54,478 bases of DNA from Planctomycetota bacterium (GCA_022071975.1 JAJVIO010000018.1:24231-78708); one strand, 5' to 3'. Shown: positions 24,151 through 33,082, counted from the stretch's first letter. The notes: generated from the letters alone by a model not told the origin. Made by a program: numbers and translations.

Positions 24151-26636
24151 CCGCGCTTGAATCGGAGCGCGACAAAGCGCTCAAAGACCGCGACGTAGCC
24201 GAGCGCTCACTCAACGTAATCGAAGACGAAAACGAAGCACTGCGCAGGGCGAACGACGACCTGCTGCAACGCCTGGACGCATTGCAGGAAGACGGCGGCC
24301 AGAAAGCCCGCGAACTTGAGCAGCAGCTCGGGCAGGTAAAGAAAGACCTCGAGGAAACCGAGCGCAAGCTGACCGCGCGCCACGAGCTGGTGGGCAAACT
24401 CGCCCCGGAGCTCGACGCCGCGCGTAAGCTGATTGAGGAGCAGGACCACAAGCTCGCCCAGAACGAAGAGCAGCTCAAACGCTTCAGCGCCGAACTCGAG
24501 GCCGCCAACCGCGAGATCGAAAAGATGATGGAGGAAGCCGGCCAGGCCGGCGCCGCCACCTCGCAGCAGCAGCAGGCGCTGGCCGACCTGCAGTCCAGGC
24601 TGGCGGAAGCAGAAGACGCCCTGAAGCGCCGCGATGAGCGGGTCCAGGAGCTGGAGCTGGGGGCGGAGCGCACACAGCAGCAGCTGAAGGAAGCGCTGCA
24701 GCGCGCGGAGCAACGCGTCCAGGAGCTGGAACAGAAACTGGCCGATCAAGGCGCCGAGGCCGAGAAGCGCGAAGCCGCCGAGCAGCGGATCAGCGAACTG
24801 CAGGAAGCCCTGGCACGCGCCGAAGCCCGCAACGAAGAGCTGCAATCCGAGCTGCAGGAAAAGGCCGCCCGCGCCGATCAGCTCGGCGGCGCCGAGAAGC
24901 GCCTGTCCGAGCTCGAGGAAGAGCTGGCAGACGCGAAGTCCGAGGCCGAAACCGCGCGCAACGCCCGCGACGCCGCCCAGGAAGAAGTCGCCACCCTCAA
25001 CGAGCGCCTGCAGGCCGCGCAGAAGGAAGCCGGCAAGCTTGACGAGATGCAGCGCCGCCTGGAGGCCCGCGACCGGCAGATCGAAGTCGCGCAGCAGCAG
25101 CTCAATGACCTGCGCGAAGAACTCAAGCTCGAAGAAGAGGAACGCGCCAAGGCCGGCGATTCCCTGCGCGCCGCCCGCGAGGCCGAAGAGCGCGCGATCG
25201 AGCAGGCCGAGGCCCTCGAGAACGAACTGGTCGAAGCCAGGGCCGCAGGCGAGGAGGCGAAGCAGCAGGCCGAGGCGCAGCGCCAGGAAATCACCGATCT
25301 GACGGCGCGCCTGGCCGACACCGAGGAACGCGCGCTCAAGCAGGCCCAGAGCCTCGAGCAGGAAATCGCCGACCTGAACTCGCGCCTCACCGAGGCCGAG
25401 GAAATCGCTGAGCGGGCAAGCGAGCAGGCGGCCGAGCACGCCGCCGGCAACGCGGAAGCCATGGACGCCCTGCGCGGTGAAAACGAGGCGTTGAAGCAGC
25501 GCAACGAAGAAATCACCCGCAAGCGCGATGATGTACTGAAGGGGCTGGAGGCCGCGGTCGGCGAGCTCGATGCCATGAAGGAAGTGCTTGCCGGTCGCGA
25601 CGTGGACCTGCGCGCCGCGCAAGGCGAACGCGACCAGGCCCGCAAGCAGGCCGAGGAGTTGCGCCGCGAGCTGGAGGGCATGAAGGCCCTGCAGGCCGAG
25701 ATTGACGCCTTGGAGGCCAAACACCGCGCGGCCAGCGAAGAGCTGCTGCGCGTCGGCGGCGCGCTCACCAACGCCGAGCAGGCCGCGGAGAAGTGGCGTG
25801 ACGAAATCGCCGCGCTGAAGCAGAGGATCGAACAGACCACCGAGCAGCGCCACGAGGCTGAGAAGCAGCTGGTGGAGGCGCGCGCCAAGCTGGACGCCGA
25901 GCAGGAGCTGCGCCGCGAGCACAATCGCCGCATCGAGCAGCTGGAGGACGCCCTGGAGCGCGAGCGCCAGCAGCTCGACAAGTCGGCGCCGGCCGAAGCG
26001 CTCACCACGCTGTCGGCGCAGCTCGCCAACGAGCGCGCGAAGTGGGAAGCCCGCATTTCCGAGCGCGAAGGCGAACTCGAGGAGATGCGCAAGCGCCTCG
26101 GCGAAGCAGAAGGCCGCGAAAGCGATCTTGCCGCGCAACTCGAATCCGTCGAGCTGTCGAAGCAGGACGTCAACCGCGCCAAGGCGCTGGCCGGCCAGCG
26201 CCGCGCGCAGATCGAGCGCATGCAGAGCGACGTCGAGACCGCGCGCCGCCAGGCCAAGGACTCGGAGGTCTACTGGAAGAACGAGATGTCCGAGTTCCAG
26301 CAGATGGTCGCCGCGCACCTGCTGGCCGCCGAAAACAAGGAAGAAGGCAGCGACCAGAAACTGCAGGGCCTGCTGGAAGAGCTGAAGGTCGGCATCGCCG
26401 ACAAGTACGCCAAGCTGCGCCGCAAAGCCAACCGCATGGAAAAAGAGCTGGCCGAGACCAAGGACAAGCTCACGGCCGTCGAGCGCATCCTCGCCAAGAA
26501 GGAAGAAGAGGACTCACGCCTCAACAAGATCGTCGAGGAAATCGAAGAGCGCGAAAAGGTGCCGGGGACAAAGAAGAAGGCCGCCGCCAAGAAACCGGCT
26601 GCCAAGAAGAAAGCGCCGGCCAAAAAGAAGAAGTAA
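24138..26636 (+). CDS. Giant coiled-coil protein, C-terminal part with histone-H1-like tail
   Basis: The continuation, in the -1 frame, of the coiled-coil gene that starts at 22588. From 24138 it reads LQAVTALESERDKALKDRD and stays coiled coil for about 790 residues, with heptads rich in E, A, Q and R. No ATG or GTG with a ribosome site exists near the boundary; the first start-type codon is a TTG at 24282 inside the coiled coil. An independent gene is therefore unlikely. The last 25 residues are a Lys/Ala/Pro tail (KKKAAAKKPAAKKKAPAKKKK), like histone H1 or bacterial AlgP/Hc1-type tails that bind DNA. A DNA- or polyphosphate-tethered coiled-coil scaffold is an inference from this tail. A hairpin repeat with a T-rich end follows the stop. 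Confidence 0.8.
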   Translation, partial: LQAVTALESERDKALKDRDVAERSLNVIEDENEALRRANDDLLQRLDALQEDGGQKARELEQQLGQVKKDLEETERKLTARHELVGKLAPELDAARKLIEEQDHKLAQNEEQLKRFSAELEAANREIEKMMEEAGQAGAATSQQQQALADLQSRLAEAEDALKRRDERVQELELGAERTQQQLKEALQRAEQRVQELEQKLADQGAEAEKREAAEQRISELQEALARAEARNEELQSELQEKAARADQLGGAEKRLSELEEELADAKSEAETARNARDAAQEEVATLNERLQAAQKEAGKLDEMQRRLEARDRQIEVAQQQLNDLREELKLEEEERAKAGDSLRAAREAEERAIEQAEALENELVEARAAGEEAKQQAEAQRQEITDLTARLADTEERALKQAQSLEQEIADLNSRLTEAEEIAERASEQAAEHAAGNAEAMDALRGENEALKQRNEEITRKRDDVLKGLEAAVGELDAMKEVLAGRDVDLRAAQGERDQARKQAEELRRELEGMKALQAEIDALEAKHRAASEELLRVGGALTNAEQAAEKWRDEIAALKQRIEQTTEQRHEAEKQLVEARAKLDAEQELRREHNRRIEQLEDALERERQQLDKSAPAEALTTLSAQLANERAKWEARISEREGELEEMRKRLGEAEGRESDLAAQLESVELSKQDVNRAKALAGQRRAQIERMQSDVETARRQAKDSEVYWKNEMSEFQQMVAAHLLAAENKEEGSDQKLQGLLEELKVGIADKYAKLRRKANRMEKELAETKDKLTAVERILAKKEEEDSRLNKIVEEIEEREKVPGTKKKAAAKKPAAKKKAPAKKKK

Positions 26637-26665
26637 CCGTAGCTGACGCTCATGCGAAGCAATTC

Positions 26666-26698
26666 AGGGACAGGCATCTCGGTGCCTGTCCCTCTTTT
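26666..26698 (+). terminator. GGGACAGG hairpin repeat, copy 4, with T-rich tail
   Basis: AGGGACAGGCATC (26666-26678) pairs with GGTGCCTGTCCCT (26681-26693), with one mismatch, followed by CTTTT. It lies 30 bp after the coiled-coil gene and could terminate its mRNA. It is also one of the dispersed repeats. Confidence 0.7.
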
Positions 26699-26766
26699 CA
26701 GTCTGCACGCGCACCTGCCGTGCACGCCTGAAGCGGGCCGTCACCCGGCTGACCGTCCTATTCTGC

Positions 26767-26794
26767 TTGATGAATTACTATATGGTTATATAAT
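26767..26794 (+). promoter_or_regulatory. Strong sigma-70-type promoter of the multihaem cytochrome gene
   Basis: TTGATG at 26767-26772, a 16-bp spacer and a consensus TATAAT at 26789-26794, in an AT-rich patch that stands out against the GC-rich surroundings. The predicted start near 26801 is 21 bases before the ATG at 26822. Confidence 0.7.
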
Positions 26795-26821
26795 AGCAAG
26801 ATAAGGCAATGGGGCGAAGCT

Positions 26822-28888
26822 ATGGTCCGCACACGGAATGACCGAGCCAGGCTGCACACTCCCGTGTTCTTCGCCTTGTTGACCGGTGCCGCACTGTTCG
26901 CGGCGATCGGGCTGGAAGGTTGCACGGATGGCGAAGGCGGCGGTAACAACACGAACGCCGGCGCGCCCGTCACTCCTGCCGCACTCGCAGTCACCAACAC
27001 TTCGTTGCCGGATGGCGTGATCGGCCAGACCTGGTCGGCCCAACTCTATGCCTCGAGCGGCAGCGCCCCCTACCAGTGGCAGGCCGGCGGCATGCCCGCC
27101 TGGATGCAGCTGGACGCCCAGAGCGGCCTGCTTTGGGGCAGCGTGCCCGCCGCCGCAAGCGGATTCGAGACCATCACGGCCACCGTGACCGACAGCCTCG
27201 GCGCGCAGGCTTCGCGGCCGCTAGCGCTGCTCTACACCTCGGGCAGCGCGCCACAGGCGCCGATCATCCTGCCGGGCGTGGCATCCGCCCAGGACGGGCA
27301 CTTCACCACCCACGTGGCGTGCGTGAACTGCCACACGAACTCCGGTGCCGCCACCGCAATGCGAGACAGCGCCGGGCGCGACATCGCGCCGGTCAACCAG
27401 TGGCGCGCGTCCATGATGGCCAATTCGTTCCGCGACCCGTACTTCCGTGCGGTGCTGGCTTCCGAGACGCATCTGCACTCCGGTCTGGCGTCAGTCATCG
27501 AGGACACCTGCCTGACCTGCCATGCCCCACAGGCCGCCTACGAGGCCCACCTGGCCGGTGGCGTGCAGACCCTCAACGAGCTCTACACCGCAACAACGTC
27601 CCGCGCGCACATCGGGCGCGACGGCAGCTCATGTACACTCTGCCACCAGATCGAGGCCGCCAACCTCGGCACGCCGGCATCGTTCACGGCCGGCTACACC
27701 ATCAACGGCGGCAAGCAGATCTTCGGCCCGCACAGCAACCCGTTCGCGACCCCGATGGTGAACCAGACCGGCTACACGCCGGTGGCGGCCTCGCACATGC
27801 AGGAATCCGCCCTGTGCGGCAGTTGCCACACGCTGCACACCACGGTGCTTGACCTGAACAGCAACCCGACCGGCGCCAGCTTCCTGGAGCAGGCGCCTTA
27901 TCTCGAGTGGCGCAACTCGGTTTACTCCACCGAAGTCGCCAGCCCCTCGGCGCAAGCCGCCTCCTGCCAGAGCTGCCACATGCCGACCGACAGCCAGGAT
28001 GGCATCACCATCAACACCCGCATCGCGCGCCAGCCCGGCGGTGGCGACTTTCCCGGCATCTCGCCGCGCCAGCCCTACGGCCGTCACCTGCTGGTGGGAG
28101 CGAACACCATCATGCTCTCGATCCTGCGCGACAACGCGGCCGACCTGAACTCGTCGGCCGGCACGGCCGAGTTCGACATGCTGATCGACCGCACCCGCCA
28201 CATGCTGCAGAACCAGACCGCCACCGTGCAGGTGCAGAATCTTGCGCTGGCGGCCGGAACGCTCAGTTTCGAGGTGCAGGTCAGCAACCATGCCGGCCAC
28301 AAGTTCCCTACGGCCTATCCCAGCCGGCGCGCCTGGCTGCGCGTGCTGGTGAAAGACGGCGGCGGCCAGCTGGTGTGGCGTTCGGGTGATTACGATGCGG
28401 CCGGGCGCATCGTGGACGGCGCGGGCATGCCGCTGGCGCTGGAGGCGGCGGGCGGACCGATTGAGCCGCACCGGCAGCTGATCACGCAACAGGCGCAGGT
28501 CCAGATCTATGAGACAGTTCACGCCGACGTGTCAGGAAACCCGACCTTCAGCCTGCTGCTGGCCAACACGCACTACAAGGACAACCGCGTGCTGCCGCAG
28601 GGCTGGTCAAGCAGCCATCCTGGGGTGGCGGCCATCGCGCCCGTGGGCGTAGGCGGTGACGGTAACTTCGTGGGCGGCGCCGACACGGTGACGTACCAGG
28701 TCAGCGGCCTCGCGGGAGCCGCCTACACGGTGGAGGTGGAGCTGGTGTACCAGACCATTTCTTCGCGCGAAGCCGCCGAGCTGTTCCAATACGACTTCCT
28801 CCGCGAGGTCAACGTGTTCCGCCAGTACTACCAGGCGGCCACCCGCACGCCGGAGCTGATTGCTTCCACCAGCGCGCAGACGCCGTAG
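26822..28888 (+). CDS. Five-haem c-type cytochrome lipoprotein with Ig-like domain
   Basis: A 688-aa exported protein with five CxxCH haem sites: CVNCH (residue 167), CLTCH (230), CTLCH (271), CGSCH (332) and CQSCH (382). The N-terminus is a lipoprotein signal with lipobox IGLEGC, so Cys33 would be lipidated. Residues about 50-135 resemble a putative-Ig (He_PIG/cadherin-like) domain (LPDGVIGQTWSAQLYASSGS). The remaining 250 residues after the last haem are beta-rich (VSNHAGHKFPTAYPSRRAWL). An overall link to multihaem cytochrome c554/octahaem-type electron carriers is likely, but the reaction is unknown. Haem-ligating His on the distal side cannot be assigned. A strong promoter lies upstream. 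No quinol or nitrogen-cycle partners are adjacent. Confidence 0.88.
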   Translation: MVRTRNDRARLHTPVFFALLTGAALFAAIGLEGCTDGEGGGNNTNAGAPVTPAALAVTNTSLPDGVIGQTWSAQLYASSGSAPYQWQAGGMPAWMQLDAQSGLLWGSVPAAASGFETITATVTDSLGAQASRPLALLYTSGSAPQAPIILPGVASAQDGHFTTHVACVNCHTNSGAATAMRDSAGRDIAPVNQWRASMMANSFRDPYFRAVLASETHLHSGLASVIEDTCLTCHAPQAAYEAHLAGGVQTLNELYTATTSRAHIGRDGSSCTLCHQIEAANLGTPASFTAGYTINGGKQIFGPHSNPFATPMVNQTGYTPVAASHMQESALCGSCHTLHTTVLDLNSNPTGASFLEQAPYLEWRNSVYSTEVASPSAQAASCQSCHMPTDSQDGITINTRIARQPGGGDFPGISPRQPYGRHLLVGANTIMLSILRDNAADLNSSAGTAEFDMLIDRTRHMLQNQTATVQVQNLALAAGTLSFEVQVSNHAGHKFPTAYPSRRAWLRVLVKDGGGQLVWRSGDYDAAGRIVDGAGMPLALEAAGGPIEPHRQLITQQAQVQIYETVHADVSGNPTFSLLLANTHYKDNRVLPQGWSSSHPGVAAIAPVGVGGDGNFVGGADTVTYQVSGLAGAAYTVEVELVYQTISSREAAELFQYDFLREVNVFRQYYQAATRTPELIASTSAQTP

Positions 28889-28952
28889 CGCCTGTCTGGA
28901 ATGCAAAACCGTAATCGAATTGTAAGTGAACTGGACGCTCCGTCAGGTGATC

Positions 28953-29678
28953 ATGTCAGCCATGAACGCCTCGGTGCAACATCTGCATACCTCACACTTC
29001 AGCCACGCCGGGCGAGAGCGTTTGCGCGCCTGGCTGCGAGCTGAGTTCAAGAGCCACGTCCTGCACGAGCTGCTGGCCGCCCTCATCTACCTGGCGCTGG
29101 CGGTGCTCGCCCACGCTTTCGTGTACTTCGGCACCACGGTGGTAGTCGCAGCCTACACCGGCCGCGCGTTGATCTACACCCACCAGGAGCACCTGTTCTT
29201 CCTGTTGCCCCTGCTGATCCTGCTGGGAATGTACCCGCTTTACTGGTGGCTTTACCGCGCGCCAACGGTTGAGATCGGCCTGGCCAGCGGCCCCGTGCGC
29301 CTGCGCTGCCGGCGCATGACGGCGGTAATCCTGCTCGAAACCGATGAGCGTGCCACCAACTCCGACTTCCGCATGCAGTTCCTGCTGTTCCCCGTCTGGG
29401 CGGTTGCCAGCGCGCTGCGTCACCTGGGCGACGCCCTGCGCGCCGCGCGCGTTGACGTGCGCACGGCCTCGCACGTGCTGGAGTACCTGGTTGCGCAAGG
29501 CCGCAGAGTGACGCTGCTCGACCTGGATGCCGAGCTTCGAGAGCCCAACCTGCCGGCCGCGCTGCGCGCCCTCGAGCTGCAGCCGGGGGTGTTGTTCTTC
29601 ACGGGCGAGCACCTGTCCATCGCCCTCAACGACGAACTCACGGAGAAGGTTACAAGGGTCGCCGGTGCCGAAGACTAA
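28953..29678 (+). CDS. Two-span membrane protein, tandem paralogue 1
   Basis: A 241-aa membrane protein of unknown function. I start it at the ATG at 28953, which has AGGTG nine bases upstream; GTG at 28926 is an alternative. An amphipathic N-terminus (HAGRERLRAWLRAEFKSHVL) precedes two hydrophobic spans near residues 49-72 and 85-103. The second ends in MYPLYWWLYR. The C-terminal 130 residues are soluble, with VTLLDLDAELREPNLPAALR and ELQPGVLFFTGEHLSIALNDEL. The next gene shares this layout (MYPLYFWRYR, LEVQPGVLFFTDGQLALALN), so they are duplicates. The cytoplasmic tail may be a partner domain for the RCK channel encoded downstream; that is inference. Confidence 0.72.
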   Translation: MSAMNASVQHLHTSHFSHAGRERLRAWLRAEFKSHVLHELLAALIYLALAVLAHAFVYFGTTVVVAAYTGRALIYTHQEHLFFLLPLLILLGMYPLYWWLYRAPTVEIGLASGPVRLRCRRMTAVILLETDERATNSDFRMQFLLFPVWAVASALRHLGDALRAARVDVRTASHVLEYLVAQGRRVTLLDLDAELREPNLPAALRALELQPGVLFFTGEHLSIALNDELTEKVTRVAGAED

Positions 29679-29717
29679 AGCGCATGAAATGGCCACCAGC
29701 AGTCCAAGACTTAACCG

Positions 29718-30443
29718 ATGTACGTAGACCCACCGAGTCCTCGCCCACCCTTGAACCACACGCAAACCGAGCGTCTGCGCGAGTGGCTCGCCCGCCAGTT
29801 TCGTGCCCACTATCGAAACGAAATCGTGTCCGGCTGCTGGTTCGCAATGGTGGCGGTAGCGGCCCATGTAGTTGTCATTGGGATCGGCACGTACATCGAG
29901 GTCGTGTTCGCACGACTTTTTGGCGCCTCTCGAAGTGCGAATGATTGGCTATGGCTGGTGCCGGCTTGCACACTTGCAGCGATGTACCCTCTGTACTTCT
30001 GGCGGTATCGGCAGCCGGATGCGGTTGCCGAGTTGAGCACCGGGACAATCAGAGTTTCGCAGCGACGTTTACACACCACACAACTGGATCCCCACGAACC
30101 CGTGGATCGCACGATTTTCCGCCGCCTGAAGCTGGAGATATTCCTGTTTCCATTGTGGTGTGTCTCCCGCATGTTCACCCACTTCGAACATGCGCGTTAT
30201 GCCCGCTATGCCGACGCCTGGAACATGGCACGCGTGATTGCGCTGCTGTATCACGAGAATCGCCGGGTTCAGATCCATGACCTGGATGAACGCTTCCAGT
30301 CGCCCGCACTGGCCGATGCGGTCCGCTCTCTTGAGGTGCAACCTGGCGTCCTGTTCTTCACAGACGGACAGTTGGCGCTGGCGCTCAATGATGAGCTCGT
30401 CCATGAGGTGAAGAAGGCTGCCCAATTAGACGAAGCAGGCTAA
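29718..30443 (+). CDS. Two-span membrane protein, tandem paralogue 2
   Basis: A 241-aa paralogue of the previous gene, 39 bp downstream of it. It has the N-terminal amphipathic region (RLREWLARQFRAHYRNEIV), two spans near residues 41-63 and 79-97, and MYPLYFWRYR. The soluble tail has IHDLDERFQSPALADAVRSL and VQPGVLFFTDGQLALALNDEL. Base composition is visibly lower in GC (mid to high 50s percent) than its paralogue, suggesting faster drift or a separate origin. It is followed after only 9 bp by the RCK-channel gene, so all three are probably one transcription unit. Function unknown. Confidence 0.72.
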   Translation: MYVDPPSPRPPLNHTQTERLREWLARQFRAHYRNEIVSGCWFAMVAVAAHVVVIGIGTYIEVVFARLFGASRSANDWLWLVPACTLAAMYPLYFWRYRQPDAVAELSTGTIRVSQRRLHTTQLDPHEPVDRTIFRRLKLEIFLFPLWCVSRMFTHFEHARYARYADAWNMARVIALLYHENRRVQIHDLDERFQSPALADAVRSLEVQPGVLFFTDGQLALALNDELVHEVKKAAQLDEAG

Positions 30444-30452
30444 AACCCTCCC

Positions 30453-31499
30453 ATGCGAAGCCGTGAACGTCGAGCCCGGGCCTGGATCAACTACCTGCGC
30501 AAGCCGCTGCGCAGGTTCGTGCCCCTGTTCGGCTTCGCCATGGGCACGGTGTTCCTGGGCGGCATTGCGTTCTACTTCCTGTACGACCAGCGACTCAGCT
30601 TCTCTCAGTCACTCTGGACCACCTTCGCCCTGCTGACCGGCGAGCCTACCCTCGACTGGCCCCGCCACTGGCTGCTTGAGGCGCTGTACTACGTGCTGCC
30701 CATCCTCGGCCTGCTGGTGGTGCTGGACGGCTTCATCCGCTTCACCTACTACGCGTTCCGACGCGACGAATCCTCTCCTGAATGGGTGCGCGCCATGAGC
30801 GAAACCATGAACAACCACGTCGTGCTGTTTGGCCTCGGCAAGGTCGGGTTCCGGGTGCTGCAGCAGCTGATCGCCCTCGGCGAGCTGGTGACGGTGATCG
30901 AGAAAGACCCCCATTGCCCCAACTTCGCCTACGCCCGCAACCACGGCGTGCCGTACCGCGTCGGCAACGGCCGTGAAGAGGGCATCCTTGACGACGTGAA
31001 CGTCAAACAAGCCAAGTCACTGATCTGCGCCACCAACGACGACCTGGCGAACCTCGAGCTCGCGATCGACGCCCGCAAGCTGAAGCCGGGCCTGCGCATC
31101 GTGATGCGCATGTACGACCAGGAGCTGGCCGAAAAGATCCGCGACACCATGGGCATCGACCTCGCCTTCAGCACCGCCATGCTGGCGGCGCCGCTGTTCG
31201 CCACGGCCAGCGCGGACCCTTGCATTCTCAACAGCTTCTATGTCGAGGAGCGCCTGCTGGTGATCGCGCGGCTGACCATCACCGAGGGCTCCGAGCTGCT
31301 GGGAGTCTCGGTCGGCGAACTGGTGAGAACCCACCAGCTCGTGGTGGTGACCTACAAGCGCGGCAGCGGTACAATTTTCCACCCCCCCACCGACACGGTG
31401 ATCCAGACCGGGGACGTGGTCACCATCGAGTGCGAACCCCAGACCCTGCGGAAACTGCATAATCTGAACCGTGACGGGGCAGCAACGACGGCCGGGTAA
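30453..31499 (+). CDS. Two-TM ion-channel-like protein with RCK (TrkA-N/TrkA-C) domains
   Basis: A 348-aa protein with channel topology. The first span is near residues 22-45 (VPLFGFAMGTVFLGGIAFYF). A pore-helix-like SFSQSLWTTFALLTGEP (about 50-67) follows, then a second span near 75-98 (ALYYVLPILGLLVVLDGF). The selectivity filter lacks the TVGYG of K+ channels; the equivalent position reads LTGEPTLDW. Residues about 120-245 are a TrkA-N Rossmann domain with VVLFGLGKVGFRVLQQL and an acidic VIEKD at the end of strand 2. The last 90 residues match TrkA-C (ITEGSELLGVSVGEL). It probably senses NAD(H) or a nucleotide. Ion selectivity is doubtful given the altered filter. It lies 9 bp after the tandem paralogues. 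Confidence 0.85.
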   Translation: MRSRERRARAWINYLRKPLRRFVPLFGFAMGTVFLGGIAFYFLYDQRLSFSQSLWTTFALLTGEPTLDWPRHWLLEALYYVLPILGLLVVLDGFIRFTYYAFRRDESSPEWVRAMSETMNNHVVLFGLGKVGFRVLQQLIALGELVTVIEKDPHCPNFAYARNHGVPYRVGNGREEGILDDVNVKQAKSLICATNDDLANLELAIDARKLKPGLRIVMRMYDQELAEKIRDTMGIDLAFSTAMLAAPLFATASADPCILNSFYVEERLLVIARLTITEGSELLGVSVGELVRTHQLVVVTYKRGSGTIFHPPTDTVIQTGDVVTIECEPQTLRKLHNLNRDGAATTAG

Positions 31500-31558
31500 T
31501 TGCCCTTTTTGCCCGTTGCGCGGGTGACAAAAGCCCCCGAATTGGTTGAATCCTGAGC

Positions 31559-33082
31559 ATGGCGGGCGGCGGCAATCACAACCACGGGCAGGAGTTAGAG
31601 CGCGCGCGCAGCGTGCAGCTTTCCATGCTGCCCGAGGTGCCGCGCATCGAGGGGCTCGAAATCGCAGCCAGCTACCGCGCCTGCGACATGCTGGGCGGCG
31701 ATTTCTACGACTTCATCCTGATCGACAACTGGCGCCTTGGCGTGGTGATTGCCGATGTTTCCGGCCACGGCACCGCGGCGGCCTTGCTGATGGCGGCCGC
31801 CAAGAAGGTGCTGCAGTTGTGCGGGCGCGGCACGATTTCGCCGCGCCAGACGCTGCTTGAGGTGAATGACAGCATCCGGGCGGACATCCCCAACGGCATG
31901 TTCCTGTCGGCGCTGTACGGGGTGATCGACATCCGCACCCAGAAGTTGTGCTTCGCGAGCTGCGGCCATAACCCGCCGGTGATCCGGCGCGGCGACCGGC
32001 TGAACTACAACTGGAACCACGACAACGCGCCGGTGCTGGGGATCATGCCCTCGGCGCAGCTGGACAAGTTCCTGCGCGAAGAATTCGTGCAGTTGCAACC
32101 GGACGACCTGCTGTTGTTCTACACCGACGGCCTGACGGAGGCGTTCAATCCCCAGAAGGCCATGTACGGCGAAGAGCGCCTGGCCGCGCGCATCGCGAGT
32201 TCGCCGGGCGGCGGTGCGCAGGCGCTGGTGGACGCGATCCGCGCCGACGTGGATACGTTCCGCCAGGACGCCACGCTGTCCGACGACGAAACGCTGCTGG
32301 TGATCCGCATCGGCCAGCCGAGGCAGCAGGTTGCACCGCTGATCTCGGGCGGCAGCTCCTCGACCGTTTCGCTGCCCACGTTCCGCACACCCATGATCGG
32401 GCGAGACCTCGAGCTGGGCGAGGTGGCGGGCAAGCTGAAGGGTCGTCAGCACCCCGTGCTGACCGTGGTGGGCACTGCCGGCGCCGGCAAGTCACGCGTG
32501 GCGATAGCCGCCACGGAGGCCGCCCAGGATGCCTTCCCCGGCGGCGTGCATTACGTCGATTTGCAGAAAGCGCGCTCCGTGGGCGACGTCTGCCGCCAGG
32601 TGGCCACGGCCCTGCGCCTGGGCGACGACGAGACGCGCCTCGGCCTGCGCATATCGATGGCGCTGCAGAACCCGTCCGGCGCGACGCTACTGGTCCTGGA
32701 CAACTGCGAGGGCGCTCGGGACGCGGTTCGGCGCTGCATCGACGAGTGGCACGCGCGCGCCGACACCCTGAACGTGCTGGCCACCAGCCGCGTGCCGCTT
32801 GACGTAAAAGGCGAGTTCTGCCTGACCGTGCGCCCGCTGGCCACGCCACGGCCGGGCCGCGACGTGCTGAAGACGCCCGCCGACGCCGAAAAGTTCGACG
32901 CCGTCAAGCTATTCATCCAGCGCGCCCGCGAGGCCGACCCCGCCTTCCGCTACACGGAACAGAACTACCAGGACATCGCGCGCATCTGCGCCCGGCTGGA
33001 CGGCCTGCCCCAGGCCATCGAGCTGGCGGCCGGGCGCACGGCCGTGCTGTCGCCGAGACAGATCCTGGAGCGGCTGGACTAG
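31559..33082 (+). CDS. SpoIIE phosphatase - STAND ATPase, N-terminal half, cut by in-frame TAG
   Basis: 507 residues paralogous to the N-terminal half of the protein at 13269-16697. The SpoIIE phosphatase has GGDFYDF (46-52), DVSGHG (66-71), SCGHNPPV and YTDGLTEAF. A linker leads to the STAND NTPase, with FRTPMIGRDLELGEV, Walker A GTAGAGKSR (about 304-312) and Walker B LLVLDNCEG (about 377-385). It ends in the sensor-2/ARC region, SPRQILERLD, exactly where a TAG codon (33080-33082) interrupts it. The same frame continues without other stops to 35257. TAG is used as an ordinary stop by many genes here, so global recoding is unlikely. A nonsense mutation, a sequencing error or regulated readthrough are the options. 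The phosphatase itself is complete. Confidence 0.85.
   Translation: MAGGGNHNHGQELERARSVQLSMLPEVPRIEGLEIAASYRACDMLGGDFYDFILIDNWRLGVVIADVSGHGTAAALLMAAAKKVLQLCGRGTISPRQTLLEVNDSIRADIPNGMFLSALYGVIDIRTQKLCFASCGHNPPVIRRGDRLNYNWNHDNAPVLGIMPSAQLDKFLREEFVQLQPDDLLLFYTDGLTEAFNPQKAMYGEERLAARIASSPGGGAQALVDAIRADVDTFRQDATLSDDETLLVIRIGQPRQQVAPLISGGSSSTVSLPTFRTPMIGRDLELGEVAGKLKGRQHPVLTVVGTAGAGKSRVAIAATEAAQDAFPGGVHYVDLQKARSVGDVCRQVATALRLGDDETRLGLRISMALQNPSGATLLVLDNCEGARDAVRRCIDEWHARADTLNVLATSRVPLDVKGEFCLTVRPLATPRPGRDVLKTPADAEKFDAVKLFIQRAREADPAFRYTEQNYQDIARICARLDGLPQAIELAAGRTAVLSPRQILERLD

Noticed and set aside
24207..26318. 703-codon minus-strand frame across the coiled-coil gene
   Set aside because: Composition (Leu, Gly, Ala-rich) mirrors the coiled-coil codons. 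There is no motif and no ribosome site.
33080..33082. Genome-wide recoding of TAG as a sense codon
   Set aside because: Genes ending at 8080, 9750, 10605, 21894, 28888, 35257, 42255, 44377 and 54199 use TAG as a normal stop at the expected length.
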